38,321 nucleotides of DNA from Desulfobulbaceae bacterium. GTDB lineage: Bacteria > Desulfobacterota > Desulfobulbia > Desulfobulbales > Desulfocapsaceae. The DNA lies in the NCBI GenBank assembly GCA_024227155.1, contig JAAELB010000334.1, positions 1 to 38,321 on the forward strand, in the 5' to 3' direction. Below the pieces are notes generated by a model that saw nothing but the letters and a program-made list of their open reading frames with translations, had not been told where the DNA came from and did not search any database. Shown here in pieces: positions 14,319-23,201 of this stretch. A program made the position numbers and the translations under genes. The stretch's first letter is position 1; each line of letters begins with the position of its first letter.

Positions 14319-15194
14319 TTAACCAGCCATCTTCAGACCATCAGCTGCAGATTTTGCAATTGCCTGACGGCCCTCATAGGGTCTGAATATGTCACGTGGA
14401 CATTTTGTTACACAGGCGGTTTCACAACTATCACCATACTCAATACATGCCTTGTGATCTATTTTCACAATATTGTCTTCATAGGTGACAGCATCAGCCG
14501 GGCAAGCCTTGACGCACATTTTACAACCTATACAGCCTACTGCACAAACAGCTTTCACGTTTTTCCCAAGGGCTTTGGTCATACATGGCACATATACCCT
14601 CGCCTTGAGTGTCTGCAACTCAATAATATCTTTTGGGCAACTGCGTACACAAACACCGCAACTTACGCATTTATCAGCATTTACGACTGGAAAATTCTCA
14701 ACCATTTCAATGGCACCGAAAGGACAGGCATCAGCACACTCACCCAAACCTATACAGGCAAACTCACAGGATGAGGGTCCACCAAAGCTCAGATTCGCCG
14801 CAGTGCAGGACGCAAAGCCATAATATTCATGCTTATGGCTCACTTTCCCTTCAACTCTTGAACAGCGTACCAGTGCAATTTGATCTTCCACCGCTGCCAT
14901 TTTCTTACCGGTGAGTTCAGCAACTCGGTTCGCGACCTCTTCTTTTCCTGGAAAACACAGGTTTGGTGGAACATCGGGGTCATTGACAACCGCGATGGCA
15001 TAACCTTCACAACCGGGATAACCACAACCACCACATTGAGCCATGGGCAGTGATTCCACCACTTCTTCAATGAGCGGATTTACTTCAACCGCAAATTTGT
15101 GTGCGGCAATAGCAAGTCCGATGCCAAAGAAAAGACCTATGCAGCCGAGAAGTACCAGGCCACCTAATGCCAATTTAATTAATGCCGGATCCAT
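14319..15194 (-). CDS. rnfB: Rnf complex subunit B (multi-cluster ferredoxin-like subunit)
   Basis: Membrane-anchored iron-sulfur subunit of the Rnf ferredoxin:NAD oxidoreductase, the likely entry point for ferredoxin electrons. A TM helix (about 7-30) is followed by a four-cysteine Fe-S domain (Cys54, 57, 62, 80 in AQCGGCGYPGC and later LC), then several ferredoxin motifs: CIGLGECADAC, CVSCGVCVRSC, CIGCKMCVKAC and a looser CIEYGDSCETAC. At 291 residues it is longer than E. coli RsxB and carries extra cluster sites, as in other anaerobic Rnf systems. It is the last gene of the operon, separated from rnfA by a dispersed repeat and followed by a terminator. Confidence 0.94.
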   Translation of the reverse strand: MDPALIKLALGGLVLLGCIGLFFGIGLAIAAHKFAVEVNPLIEEVVESLPMAQCGGCGYPGCEGYAIAVVNDPDVPPNLCFPGKEEVANRVAELTGKKMAAVEDQIALVRCSRVEGKVSHKHEYYGFASCTAANLSFGGPSSCEFACIGLGECADACPFGAIEMVENFPVVNADKCVSCGVCVRSCPKDIIELQTLKARVYVPCMTKALGKNVKAVCAVGCIGCKMCVKACPADAVTYEDNIVKIDHKACIEYGDSCETACVTKCPRDIFRPYEGRQAIAKSAADGLKMAG

Positions 15195-15216
15195 ATCTTT
15201 TTACTCTCTATTTAAA

Positions 15217-15322
15217 TCTAACCCCGATAAACGGGAAATAAGTCGGGATAAGTGCCTTCACGAAATTCATTCAAAAAAAACAAGAGATAAGCGTATACTT
15301 CGAATGAATTTCTAAGGCACTA
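15217..15322. repeat. Dispersed palindromic repeat, family A, copy 2, inside the rnf operon
   Basis: Inverse-orientation copy of 6549-6653, with the hairpin GAATGAATTT / AAATTCATTC and conserved ends CTAACCCCG and AAGGCACTA. It occupies nearly the whole gap between rnfA and rnfB, and its outermost TAG is the rnfA stop codon. In mRNA it would fold into a long stem upstream of rnfB. Confidence 0.72.
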
Positions 15323-16264
15323 AAAAACCTGTAAGCCGGAAAATCCAAGAAATGCCATAGCGAATTGCCCTGCTACAATAAAGGAGATGGGCAGACCTTT
15401 AAAGGTTTCGGGAATATTAGCAAGCTGCATCCTCTCACTCACCGAACTCATCAGGTATAGGGCCAACAGAAAACCACCTCCGGCACCTAAGGCAAGCATA
15501 ATGGTTTCGAACAGATTGTAATTATTACCCGCGAGAATGAGCGGAACCGCAATAATTACACAGTTTGCAATAACCAGTACCAGAAATACGCCAAAAGAGT
15601 TGAAGAGTATCGGGTTAACCTTCCTTAAAACAGTATCAACGGCCTGCACAGTAAGGGAGGTAAGCCCAATAAAAATTACGATCTGCAGAAAATTGAGATT
15701 GAACGGAACCAGGATATAGTTGTAAAAAAACCAACTCATGGTCGCCGAAACCACAGTAACCAGAGTAAAGACAACCCCCATACCCTTTGCCGTCTCTTTT
15801 TTCTTGGAGGTACCGAAAAAGACACAGAGTCCAAGATACTTTGTAAATACAAAGTTATTGATCAACAGGGCCGATATAAAGATACCGAAAAGGTAGCCCA
15901 GATATGATTTACTCACCTTAAAAGAGGTCTTATCCACACCCGCGAGTCCCTTAACTGAAACGACGTGAGTCATGGCCATGTTCAGTGCATCTTCAAAGAC
16001 AAGCGTTGCAGACTTCCCATCCTCAGACAGAGCAACAGAGCTAAGATTCAGTCTGATATCCGGATCCGGCTCCTCAAAAACGGTATAATTTCCTACATCT
16101 TCAGCCACCGTAGGGTCGACCGGTTCTGCGAAGGTGACAATAATTTTGTTATCACCGCCAAAGCTCTGTTCAGCTATCAGCCCTTCAGCAGTAGCGAAAA
16201 CAGGAACCAGCAACATTAAAAGTGCGGTGAATATAAATATTTTTAATTTTCTAAGAGTCATCAT
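15320..16264 (-). CDS. rnfA: Rnf complex subunit A with N-terminal signal peptide and Ig-like domain
   Basis: Integral membrane subunit of Rnf. Residues about 118-314 match RnfA (SYLGYLFGIFISALLINNFVFTKYLG and later helices; six TM segments and the usual cysteines in NNFVFTKYLGLC and VIANC). RnfA normally has about 190 residues; this one has 314 because of a signal peptide (1-27) and about 90 residues that look like an SbsA/Big-type Ig domain (KIIVTFAEPVDPTVAEDVGNY). Such a domain would be extracytoplasmic, consistent with the N-out topology reported for NqrE/RnfA. The start overlaps rnfE by ATGA, so the long form is the translated one. The stop lies in a repeat. Confidence 0.9.
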   Translation of the reverse strand: MMTLRKLKIFIFTALLMLLVPVFATAEGLIAEQSFGGDNKIIVTFAEPVDPTVAEDVGNYTVFEEPDPDIRLNLSSVALSEDGKSATLVFEDALNMAMTHVVSVKGLAGVDKTSFKVSKSYLGYLFGIFISALLINNFVFTKYLGLCVFFGTSKKKETAKGMGVVFTLVTVVSATMSWFFYNYILVPFNLNFLQIVIFIGLTSLTVQAVDTVLRKVNPILFNSFGVFLVLVIANCVIIAVPLILAGNNYNLFETIMLALGAGGGFLLALYLMSSVSERMQLANIPETFKGLPISFIVAGQFAMAFLGFSGLQVF

Positions 16265-16878
16265 TTTAACCCTTTTACACGTTTATAGTAGAGTTCAATC
16301 CAATTGAAAAATGCCATCATTAATCCAACCACGAAGAAGCCTGCACTTGGAAGAATAAAGAATAACAAAGGTTTAAAACCCAGAACATCGTAACCAAGAA
16401 TCATCCCTGACCCGAGCAACTCCCGGACAAATCCGATGACCACCATACCAACCATAAAACCCAGCCCCATTCCGAGACCATCCCAGAAAGAATCATTGAC
16501 GGATTCTTTGCAGGCAAACATCTCAAGGCGCATGGTGATAATAGCAAAGGCTACAATAAGTTTTACGAAGATCCCCATCTTTGCATATGCTTCAGGCATA
16601 TAGGCCGCAAGCACCAGGTCAATAACCGTAACCCAGGTCGCAATAGTCAAAGTATAGGTTGGTATCCGAATCCTCGGATGTATAACATTTTTAAAAATTG
16701 CAATAGTAACACTGGAAAAAACCTGAACGAAGAGTACAGCGATTCCCAGCATAACACCATTCATTACCGTGGTGGAAATACCAACCGCGGGACACATGGA
16801 GAGTGCCAGTTTGAAAATTGGATTTTCAGCCAATATTCCTCTGGCGATCAGCTGCATGCTTGATTTGTCATTTGCCAC
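16261..16878 (-). CDS. rnfE: Rnf complex subunit E
   Basis: Membrane subunit pairing with RnfA in the Rnf core, 205 residues, about six TM helices. The RnfE/NqrD pattern is clear: NPIFKLALSMCPAVGISTTVMNGVMLGIAV near the start, AFAIITMRLEMFACKESVNDSFWDGLGMGLGF in the middle. Cysteines near CP and FACKES may hold the shared intramembrane cluster known from NqrD/NqrE. The start is GTG at 16876-16878 with GAGGAA seven bases upstream. Four-base overlap with rnfA implies translational coupling. Confidence 0.93.
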   Translation of the reverse strand: MANDKSSMQLIARGILAENPIFKLALSMCPAVGISTTVMNGVMLGIAVLFVQVFSSVTIAIFKNVIHPRIRIPTYTLTIATWVTVIDLVLAAYMPEAYAKMGIFVKLIVAFAIITMRLEMFACKESVNDSFWDGLGMGLGFMVGMVVIGFVRELLGSGMILGYDVLGFKPLLFFILPSAGFFVVGLMMAFFNWIELYYKRVKGLK

Positions 16879-16899
16879 GTCGACTTCCTCTCACAAGAA

Positions 16900-17793
16900 T
16901 TAAAACGATACAGCAAGCTGCTGTTCTTTCAGGACCTTATCCAAAACATTCACCCGGTAGGCAAATTTGGTAACAATACCTTTCACACCATTGCAGACTG
17001 CTCTGGTAGATATGGTCGCACCGGTAAGGGCATAAACATCCTGGTCTTTGTACTGCTCACGAAACTTGAGTAACTCTTCTTCGCCACTCTTGCCATTAAG
17101 GGCCTGCCAGTAATCAGCAGGAATGGGGGCTTTAACCACATCAATCCCCTTAACCGCCTCAAAGGATTTACCTTTAAACTGGTTTTTGAAATATTCCTGT
17201 TCGATTTCAGCACCCAGGCCAGGATCTTCTTCATGCTCAAGAACTTCAATGCCAACAAGAGCAAAATCGGGATCCACCGCGAGCATCATATTAATAAAAG
17301 TTTTAAAACCCTGGAATTTTCCTCCAAGAAGATAGGCAATTCTCGAACCGTTTTCGGTAACGACGATGGTCTGATCAGCAAACACTACCTGGAATCCAGT
17401 ACCGGCTACGGTCTGAACAGCCTTATCCCTGGACTCTGCCTCAATCGCCTCCGCCTCATTGAGATCAACTGGTTTTGACTCAATAAGCGCACCGTCCAGA
17501 CCAATATTAACGAAGAGAAACCCACCGTTGCCGTGGCCCTGTGGCACGAGGTAGCCGATGGACTGCCTGTCACTGCCTGTGATCACATATCGATAGAGCT
17601 CATGCAAAACTACAGAATCGGGTGCTTTCACATCTCCCTTATAGCCAAGCAGCTCATACATAACCTGCTGCTCTCTCACATGCTCATTATGTTTTTTAGC
17701 GTTACTGGTAAAAATAAAACAAAACCCCATAACGGTTGCTGCAAGCAGACATGACAAGGTCAATCTGACAACAATTGTAATTATGTCTTTCAT
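16900..17793 (-). CDS. rnfG: Rnf complex subunit G (covalent flavin subunit)
   Basis: One-helix membrane subunit with an extracytoplasmic FMN domain, 297 residues. TM helix at about 7-29, then the FMN-binding domain with GLGAEIE (193-199) and the flavin-attachment motif TGATIS at 257-262, in which FMN is bound to the hydroxyl residue through phosphoester linkage by ApbE. It is longer than E. coli RsxG by an insertion around residues 50-130. A GGAGG site inside the rnfD end precedes the ATG and the genes overlap by four bases. No apbE is visible in this window. Confidence 0.92.
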   Translation of the reverse strand: MKDIITIVVRLTLSCLLAATVMGFCFIFTSNAKKHNEHVREQQVMYELLGYKGDVKAPDSVVLHELYRYVITGSDRQSIGYLVPQGHGNGGFLFVNIGLDGALIESKPVDLNEAEAIEAESRDKAVQTVAGTGFQVVFADQTIVVTENGSRIAYLLGGKFQGFKTFINMMLAVDPDFALVGIEVLEHEEDPGLGAEIEQEYFKNQFKGKSFEAVKGIDVVKAPIPADYWQALNGKSGEEELLKFREQYKDQDVYALTGATISTRAVCNGVKGIVTKFAYRVNVLDKVLKEQQLAVSF

Positions 17794-18842
17794 TTTGCAC
17801 CTCCTGCTGGTGGAGCAAAACGTTTAGGTTTAAACCAGCCATCAAGAACCGTACTCAGAGGGTTCATGAGAAGGATTGCATAACAGATTCCCTCCGGATA
17901 ACCACCTTTAATTCTGATAAGAACGGTGAGAGCACCTATGGCTATACCAAAAACAACCTGCCCTGTCCTCGTCGACGGACTGGTCACATAATCGGTTGCC
18001 ATGAAAAAGGCACCCAAGATCGCCCCGCCAGAGAGAATAGCAAGCAATGGATCTCCAGAGAAATAGTTCTCACCCGCGAAGACCCAGCTGAGAACAGCTA
18101 TGGATCCAAGAACTGAAACCGGGATATGCCAGGTTATGTATCCCCTGTAAATCAGGTAGAGGCCACCAAGTACCAGGAGAAAAGATGAGGTTTCCCCAAT
18201 ACACCCTGGCCGCCAGCCAAGAAAGAAGCTACCGTAAAGACTCATCCCGGAACCGAACATTTCGGTAAATGCGACCATCCCCTGCTCTTTCATCACTGCA
18301 AGAGGCGTTGCCGTGGAAACGGCATCAATGGAGGAACCCAGATAAGAAAAAATGGCAAAACCATCAACGGGTGGTAACCAGGCAGAAGTCATGGCCACAG
18401 GAAACGAGGCCAGGAGAAACGCCCTGCCGAGCAGTGCCGGGTTAAAGAAGTTATAACCAATTCCGCCCAGAAGGTGTTTACCGATATATATTGCAAACAC
18501 CGCGGCTAAAATCGGCAGAAGAGGTGAAACCCCAGGGGGAATGACAAATGCCAAAAGCATTCCAGTAAGCACTGCACTTCCGTCTTTAATTGTCACCCGT
18601 CTTCCAAGAGCTTTCTGACTCACCGCCTCAACGGCAACACAGCTTATCACTGAAACAGCTGTAATAAAGAGCACTTGAACTCCGAAAACAAATACTGACA
18701 AAATCAGTGGTGGCACAAGGCAGGCCACAACAGTCCACATAATTTTTTCAACCGACTCGCTGCTTTTCACATGTGGAGAAATAGAAACCTTCCACAGGTT
18801 CGTAGCAGCAGTCTGGCCTTCTGACTCTTGCTGTTTGATCAC
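17790..18842 (-). CDS. rnfD: Rnf complex subunit D (membrane flavin subunit)
   Basis: Polytopic membrane subunit of 350 residues. It has the RnfD/NqrB pattern: ISPHVKSSES near the N terminus, DGSAVLTGMLLAFVIPP, GGIGYNFFNPALLGRAFLL, and the covalent FMN motif STATPLA (Thr179), with later GGAILGAFFMATDYVTSP. It partners RnfG in electron transfer and ion pumping. It follows rnfC by about 130 bases of apparently non-coding DNA, larger than other gaps in the operon, and overlaps rnfG by four bases. Confidence 0.94.
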   Translation of the reverse strand: MIKQQESEGQTAATNLWKVSISPHVKSSESVEKIMWTVVACLVPPLILSVFVFGVQVLFITAVSVISCVAVEAVSQKALGRRVTIKDGSAVLTGMLLAFVIPPGVSPLLPILAAVFAIYIGKHLLGGIGYNFFNPALLGRAFLLASFPVAMTSAWLPPVDGFAIFSYLGSSIDAVSTATPLAVMKEQGMVAFTEMFGSGMSLYGSFFLGWRPGCIGETSSFLLVLGGLYLIYRGYITWHIPVSVLGSIAVLSWVFAGENYFSGDPLLAILSGGAILGAFFMATDYVTSPSTRTGQVVFGIAIGALTVLIRIKGGYPEGICYAILLMNPLSTVLDGWFKPKRFAPPAGGAK

Positions 18843-18970
18843 GACTCTCCTTACAACCTCCTATTTAGTGGCCAGCCATCAAAGGCCAGACACCAGGTTA
18901 ACAGACATACCCTGAACTACAGGGCAAACCGACTAACAAGCTTCTGAAATATACTACTATAGATAATTTT

Positions 18971-20296
18971 CTACTGTGGCCGCTTGGCTTTCATCTTGGC
19001 CATTCTCACAAATTGCACAAGTGGCCGTTTGGCAGGGCAGACATAGGCACAGGAACCACACTCAAAACAGTCGAAAACACCAAACTGCTCCGTATCCTCA
19101 GCCCTGTTTGCCTCAACATAGATGCCTATTTCTTTTGGCTCCAATCCCATGGGACAAGCGTCAAGACACCAACCACAGCGGATACACGCGGAATGGGGAC
19201 TATTATCCACCTCATCTTCGGTGAGAAAGAGCAGAGCCGATGTGGTTTTGGTAACCGGAACCTCAAGGCTCGAGACAGCAAAGCCCATCATCGGGCCACC
19301 CATAATCACTTTTGACAGCCCCGGTTGTAACCCACCAAGGTAGTCAACAATATCCCGAACCTTGGTACCGACCTTTACCTGAAGGTTGGCGGGCCGTGCA
19401 ATACCCTTACCGGCTATGGTCACTACTTTTTCATACAGGGGTTTGCTGTAGACCACCGCATCATATATTGCCTTTGCTGTAGTAACATTCTGTACAACGA
19501 CTCCTACCGATGAGGGCAGAGCCATTGCGGGAACCTTTCTTCCGGTAACCGCTTGAATAAGCTGCTTTTCTGACCCCTGGGGATATTTCACCTGGAGTGG
19601 CTGTACTGAAATTTTATACTCACCAGTAGACCCCTCAGCAGCTGCCTTAGTCATCACATCAATAGCATCCGGCTTATTAGACTCAATACCGATGTGACAT
19701 TCAGTTATTCCAAGAATCTTGAGAATGATTTTTGCACCCTCAATAATATCGGTTGGATTTTCTAGCATCTGCCGGTGATCTGCAGTTATATAAGGCTCAC
19801 ACTCCGCCCCATTTAAGAGAAGCGTGTCAACGGGTGAGGTAGAAGGAGGATTCAACTTCACATGGGTGGGAAACCCTGCACCTCCAATACCTATAATCCC
19901 TGCAGCCTCCACTTTTTCGCGCAACTCTCTATCACCGAGATGCTGCCAGTCATGCTGCTGATATTGAGGCGGTTCAGCCTCCATGTCAACTGCAATAGTA
20001 ATCGAGGGAGCGGACACACGAATGGGATGAACAGAAGAAGCTATGTTTTTGATTTTTCCTGTAACCGGGGCATGGAGAGGCACTCCAAGACCACGAGTCA
20101 CTTCGCCAATCATACCACCTTCAATAACCTCTTCCCGCTTTGCAACAGTAGGAGAACACGGTGCGCCAATGTGTTGGCCCAGAATCAGTTCCAACTCTTT
20201 TGGTACAGGCATTACCTCTATTCCGAGGGATTCGGTCTGCCCTTTAAATTCTGGTGGATGTACCCCACCTTTTGGAAAAGTCAGCAACGGTTTCAT
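18971..20296 (-). CDS. rnfC: Rnf complex subunit C (NADH-binding, Fe-S)
   Basis: Peripheral subunit of 441 residues where NAD(H) reacts. Features: GGVHPPEFK at 10-18, a biotinyl-like barrel (HAPVTGKIKNI), GIGGAGFPTH at 136-145 and the GAECEPY nucleotide/FMN-binding segment, then two four-cysteine clusters, Cys371-374-377-381 and Cys410-413-416-420. It lacks the long Ala-rich tail of E. coli RsxC, as is usual in anaerobes. It is the first rnf gene here; the flavoprotein gene upstream is 90 bases away on the same strand. No multiheme cytochrome gene, present in some Rnf operons, is found. Confidence 0.94.
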   Translation of the reverse strand: MKPLLTFPKGGVHPPEFKGQTESLGIEVMPVPKELELILGQHIGAPCSPTVAKREEVIEGGMIGEVTRGLGVPLHAPVTGKIKNIASSVHPIRVSAPSITIAVDMEAEPPQYQQHDWQHLGDRELREKVEAAGIIGIGGAGFPTHVKLNPPSTSPVDTLLLNGAECEPYITADHRQMLENPTDIIEGAKIILKILGITECHIGIESNKPDAIDVMTKAAAEGSTGEYKISVQPLQVKYPQGSEKQLIQAVTGRKVPAMALPSSVGVVVQNVTTAKAIYDAVVYSKPLYEKVVTIAGKGIARPANLQVKVGTKVRDIVDYLGGLQPGLSKVIMGGPMMGFAVSSLEVPVTKTTSALLFLTEDEVDNSPHSACIRCGWCLDACPMGLEPKEIGIYVEANRAEDTEQFGVFDCFECGSCAYVCPAKRPLVQFVRMAKMKAKRPQ

Positions 20297-20386
20297 AAAT
20301 TGTCAGTTGTTAAGATCATTAGATTCGAACGGTAACTTCCAGGAGCTTATCCAAGAAACATGTCCGCAATTACATCAGCCCCACGC

Positions 20387-21391
20387 TTAGGACAAGCCTG
20401 CAAAATATTTCATAAACTGCGTTCTTTCAAAAACCGCAGGCTCATCGACACTTTTATAGCTGAGCTTACCCCTGAACTGTCCAACAGAGTCAAAACCCTT
20501 GTCATCCATCCACTGTTCAAGCCCGGCCAGGATAGTCCCTAGCTGCTCCGGCCCATTCTTATAGAGTGTAGACACAACCTGCACAACATCAGCACCTGCA
20601 AGGAGTTGTTTTATTACACCTTCAGCATCATGTACTCCTGTGGATGCAGCCAGATCCTTTTCAATAAGGTCCGACATCAGAGCAATCCATCGCAGGGTTC
20701 CCGAGCCCTCCGCCGGACTGCTGAAGACATCAGCCACGCCAAGTTCCATTTTATCAATATCGATATCCGGAGTGTAATACCGGTTAAAGAGCACAAACCC
20801 TGAAACTTTGGTGGTCCAGCTCAGTTTTTGGATAAGATTCGCAAGAGATGCTGAATAATGACTCATTTTCAGCGCTATCGGGATGGAAACTATTCCGCTA
20901 ACCGTATCGACTATCTCAGCATATCGTTTCTCACTCTGTTCACAGGTCAATTTGGGATCAGACGGTAAAAGAGATACATTGAGTTCCAATGCATCCGCTC
21001 CTTCCGCCTCTATGGACTTTGCAAAAGATGTCCACTCAGCGCCTGAGACACAGTTGATACTTGCAATTACAGGTATATCGACTTCCTTTTTTGCCTCGCT
21101 AATCAGCTTCAAATAGGTATCGAGTTCATTTCCCCTGGTGAATTCACGAATATAATCCGTTGCACCAGGATAATCCGTGTTATAACTTTCCAGGTTTGAT
21201 GAAAATTCCCCCTGAATCTGTTCCTCAAAAAGTGATTTTAAAACAACTGCTCCAGCCCCTGCTTCTGCCAGTTCTTTTATTTTTTCGACTGAATTTGTTA
21301 AACCGCAACTGCCAACAATCAAGGGATTCTTCAGGTCCAGCCCCAAATACTTTGTTGAGAGATCTTTCATATCGTCCGGTTTGCACTCCAT
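20387..21391 (-). CDS. Dihydroorotate dehydrogenase-like flavoprotein
   Basis: A TIM-barrel FMN protein of 334 residues in the PyrD-like family. Visible: an N-terminal TKYLGLDLKNPLIVGSCGLT, IASINCVSG, ALELNVSLLPSD in the place of the catalytic NxSxPN segment, a lysine in IALKMSHY, and the phosphate-binding end GVIKQLLAGADVVQVVSTLY. The altered substrate segment makes true orotate synthesis doubtful; many anaerobes carry such a PyrD-like protein of unknown substrate. It lies 90 bases upstream of rnfC on the same strand, so it may be the first gene of the rnf transcript. The M at 21391 or at 21370 could be the start. Confidence 0.82.
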   Translation of the reverse strand: MECKPDDMKDLSTKYLGLDLKNPLIVGSCGLTNSVEKIKELAEAGAGAVVLKSLFEEQIQGEFSSNLESYNTDYPGATDYIREFTRGNELDTYLKLISEAKKEVDIPVIASINCVSGAEWTSFAKSIEAEGADALELNVSLLPSDPKLTCEQSEKRYAEIVDTVSGIVSIPIALKMSHYSASLANLIQKLSWTTKVSGFVLFNRYYTPDIDIDKMELGVADVFSSPAEGSGTLRWIALMSDLIEKDLAASTGVHDAEGVIKQLLAGADVVQVVSTLYKNGPEQLGTILAGLEQWMDDKGFDSVGQFRGKLSYKSVDEPAVFERTQFMKYFAGLS

Positions 21392-21786
21392 TTACTTTAT
21401 TTTCACTCTTTAACGCACGACACACTCATCAAGCCCGTTGTGCAATTTGTGCATGTATAAAAAAGAACATCGATTTACTTTACAATAACAATAATTTTTA
21501 ATTATTACTAAATTTTAACAGAATTTCAACAACATTTTTAAATGGCCAACATAAAAACGGTAATCACCTGATATAAAACATTATTATTTTTGCTTATAAA
21601 TTTAATAATAATTATTATTACACCGCTCACAGCAACTTCAACACTCAACATATTGTGCAATCTCTCATCTAATATAAAATTAAATAATTCTAATATGCAC
21701 AACCAGTAGCGAAAAAGGGTCTGTTCGTTGTAAGGTCTGGCACGGCAAAAGTAACCTAAAATTTATAATCTTCCCTCAATCAGACA
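21392..21786. promoter_or_regulatory. AT-rich divergent promoter region with repeated TTGTGCA sites
   Basis: This 395-bp region separates the minus-strand flavoprotein/rnf genes from a plus-strand transporter. Its middle (about 21470-21640) is extremely AT-rich. TTGTGCA occurs at 21438-21444 and 21447-21453 (nine-base period) and again at 21653-21659, with its complement TGCACAA at 21696-21702. The repeats could be operator half-sites for a local or global regulator. No gene or intrinsic terminator was seen. Confidence 0.4.
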
Positions 21787-22674
21787 ATGCTATCCACCTA
21801 CCGCAAACACCAGCCCATTTTCCAGGTCCTTCTGGGTGCCTTCATGATAAGTTTTTCTGCAGTATTTGTGAAACTGGCCCAGGTATCGCCCACAACATCA
21901 GGTTTTTACCGAGTTTTTTTCGGCTCAATTTTCCTATTGCTGTGCACCGGCTACCAACGGCAAATAACCAGACTCAGCGCGGTACAAATTTTCCTTGTCA
22001 TACTATGTGGTCTTGCTTTTGCTCTAGACCTGTTCTTCTGGCACGAATCAATAATGTATATTGGCCCCGGACTTGCGACACTGCTAAGCAACTTTCAGGT
22101 GTTTTTACTGACAGCCGCAGGGTTTATCTTTTTAGGCGAAAAACTAAAGCCACGATTTTTAGCAGCCATTCCTCTGGCGGTTATCGGCCTCCTGCTTATC
22201 GTTGGATTCCAATGGGGCTCCCTGGACACAAACTATAAAACTGGCATCTATTTTGGCCTTCTCACCGCCGTTTGCTACGCGATTTTTTTGCTCTCAATGC
22301 GGAAAATTCAGATGCAAAACGCCCATTCTCATTTTTTCCTTCTGCTCCTCGTCTCTGTTGTCAGCAGTATCTTCCTGGGACTGAAAATGATCCATGCTGG
22401 AGATTCGTTTGCTATCCCTGATTCTACAACACTTATGTCTCTTTTAGGATTAGGTCTCTTCAGCCAGACTATCGGCTGGGTCTTTATAGCCACGGCCATG
22501 CCAAAAATCCGTGCCTCACTTACCGGCCTGGTACTGCTACTCCAACCAACGCTCTCTTTTCTCTGGGATGTGACCTTTTTCAGTCGGCCCACAGATGCCC
22601 TCAACTGGATAGGGGTGTTGCTGACACTTTCAGCAATTTACATGGGACTTACCGGCCAGGGAAACAAGAGATGA
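21787..22674 (+). CDS. DMT-superfamily (EamA) transporter
   Basis: An inner-membrane transporter of 295 residues with ten hydrophobic segments in two EamA repeats. Typical features are FMISFSAVFVKLAQVSPTTSGFYR at the first repeat and GLFSQTIGWVFIATAMPKIRASLTGLVLLLQPTLS at the end of the second. Substrate unknown; related proteins export amino acids, purines or drugs. The ATG at 21787 lacks a clear ribosome site. It is not an obvious paralogue pair with the DMT gene at 6677, since the segments differ. The cupin gene follows after 107 bases. Confidence 0.88.
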   Translation: MLSTYRKHQPIFQVLLGAFMISFSAVFVKLAQVSPTTSGFYRVFFGSIFLLLCTGYQRQITRLSAVQIFLVILCGLAFALDLFFWHESIMYIGPGLATLLSNFQVFLLTAAGFIFLGEKLKPRFLAAIPLAVIGLLLIVGFQWGSLDTNYKTGIYFGLLTAVCYAIFLLSMRKIQMQNAHSHFFLLLLVSVVSSIFLGLKMIHAGDSFAIPDSTTLMSLLGLGLFSQTIGWVFIATAMPKIRASLTGLVLLLQPTLSFLWDVTFFSRPTDALNWIGVLLTLSAIYMGLTGQGNKR

Positions 22675-22781
22675 CCCTTGTGTAGATCCAAACAGTTGCA
22701 ATCCTGCAAAATCGTTTTTAATATGTCCATATAGATACACTTAGCTACACTTACATCTCATTATTAACATTAGGATGACTT

Positions 22782-23132
22782 ATGAAGATCGCAAAATACA
22801 CAGAATCAGTAGCACATAAATTTGAAAATGAGTCGGTAAAAGGGGTCACAGGAAGAGTAGTGATCGGCAAGGAAGACGATGCGAATAATTTCTGCATGAG
22901 GGTTTTCACAGTGGAACCAGGAGGGTTTAGCCCCCGACATTCCCATGAATGGGAACACGAAATTTTTGTCCACTCAGGGACCGGCAAGGTTTACCAAAAT
23001 GGGGAATGGCGAGAAGTGACAAGTGGCACAGTTGTCTTTATCCCAGGAAACGAAGAACACCAGCTCATGAACGCGGGTGGCGATGATTTCGTTTTTATCT
23101 GCCTCATCCCATCTGGCGTTGACGAGATCTAA
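22782..23132 (+). CDS. Small cupin-domain protein
   Basis: A single-domain cupin of 116 residues. The metal site is complete: His53, His55 and Glu60 in PRHSHEWEHE, and His93 in NEEHQL, with the two cupin motifs separated by about 20 residues. Such proteins bind Fe, Mn or Ni and may be isomerases, dioxygenases or sensors; none can be picked from sequence. AGGATG upstream of the ATG gives a fair ribosome site. It follows a DMT transporter and precedes a hybrid kinase, without clear linkage to either. Confidence 0.85.
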   Translation: MKIAKYTESVAHKFENESVKGVTGRVVIGKEDDANNFCMRVFTVEPGGFSPRHSHEWEHEIFVHSGTGKVYQNGEWREVTSGTVVFIPGNEEHQLMNAGGDDFVFICLIPSGVDEI

Positions 23133-23201
23133 TCGCACTGCAGACCACACAGTCTCTTAGGAGGCTGTCTAGTTTCCAATACTTACAACCCTCCTACAAC
23201 A

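Noticed and set aside
18843-18970. Gap between rnfD and rnfC checked for a missing cytochrome or small subunit gene
   Set aside because: No CXXCH motifs and no credible frame; treated as a spacer.
21470-21640. Very AT-rich stretch considered as a replication origin
   Set aside because: No DnaA-box cluster and no dnaA, dnaN or gidA nearby; more likely a promoter region.
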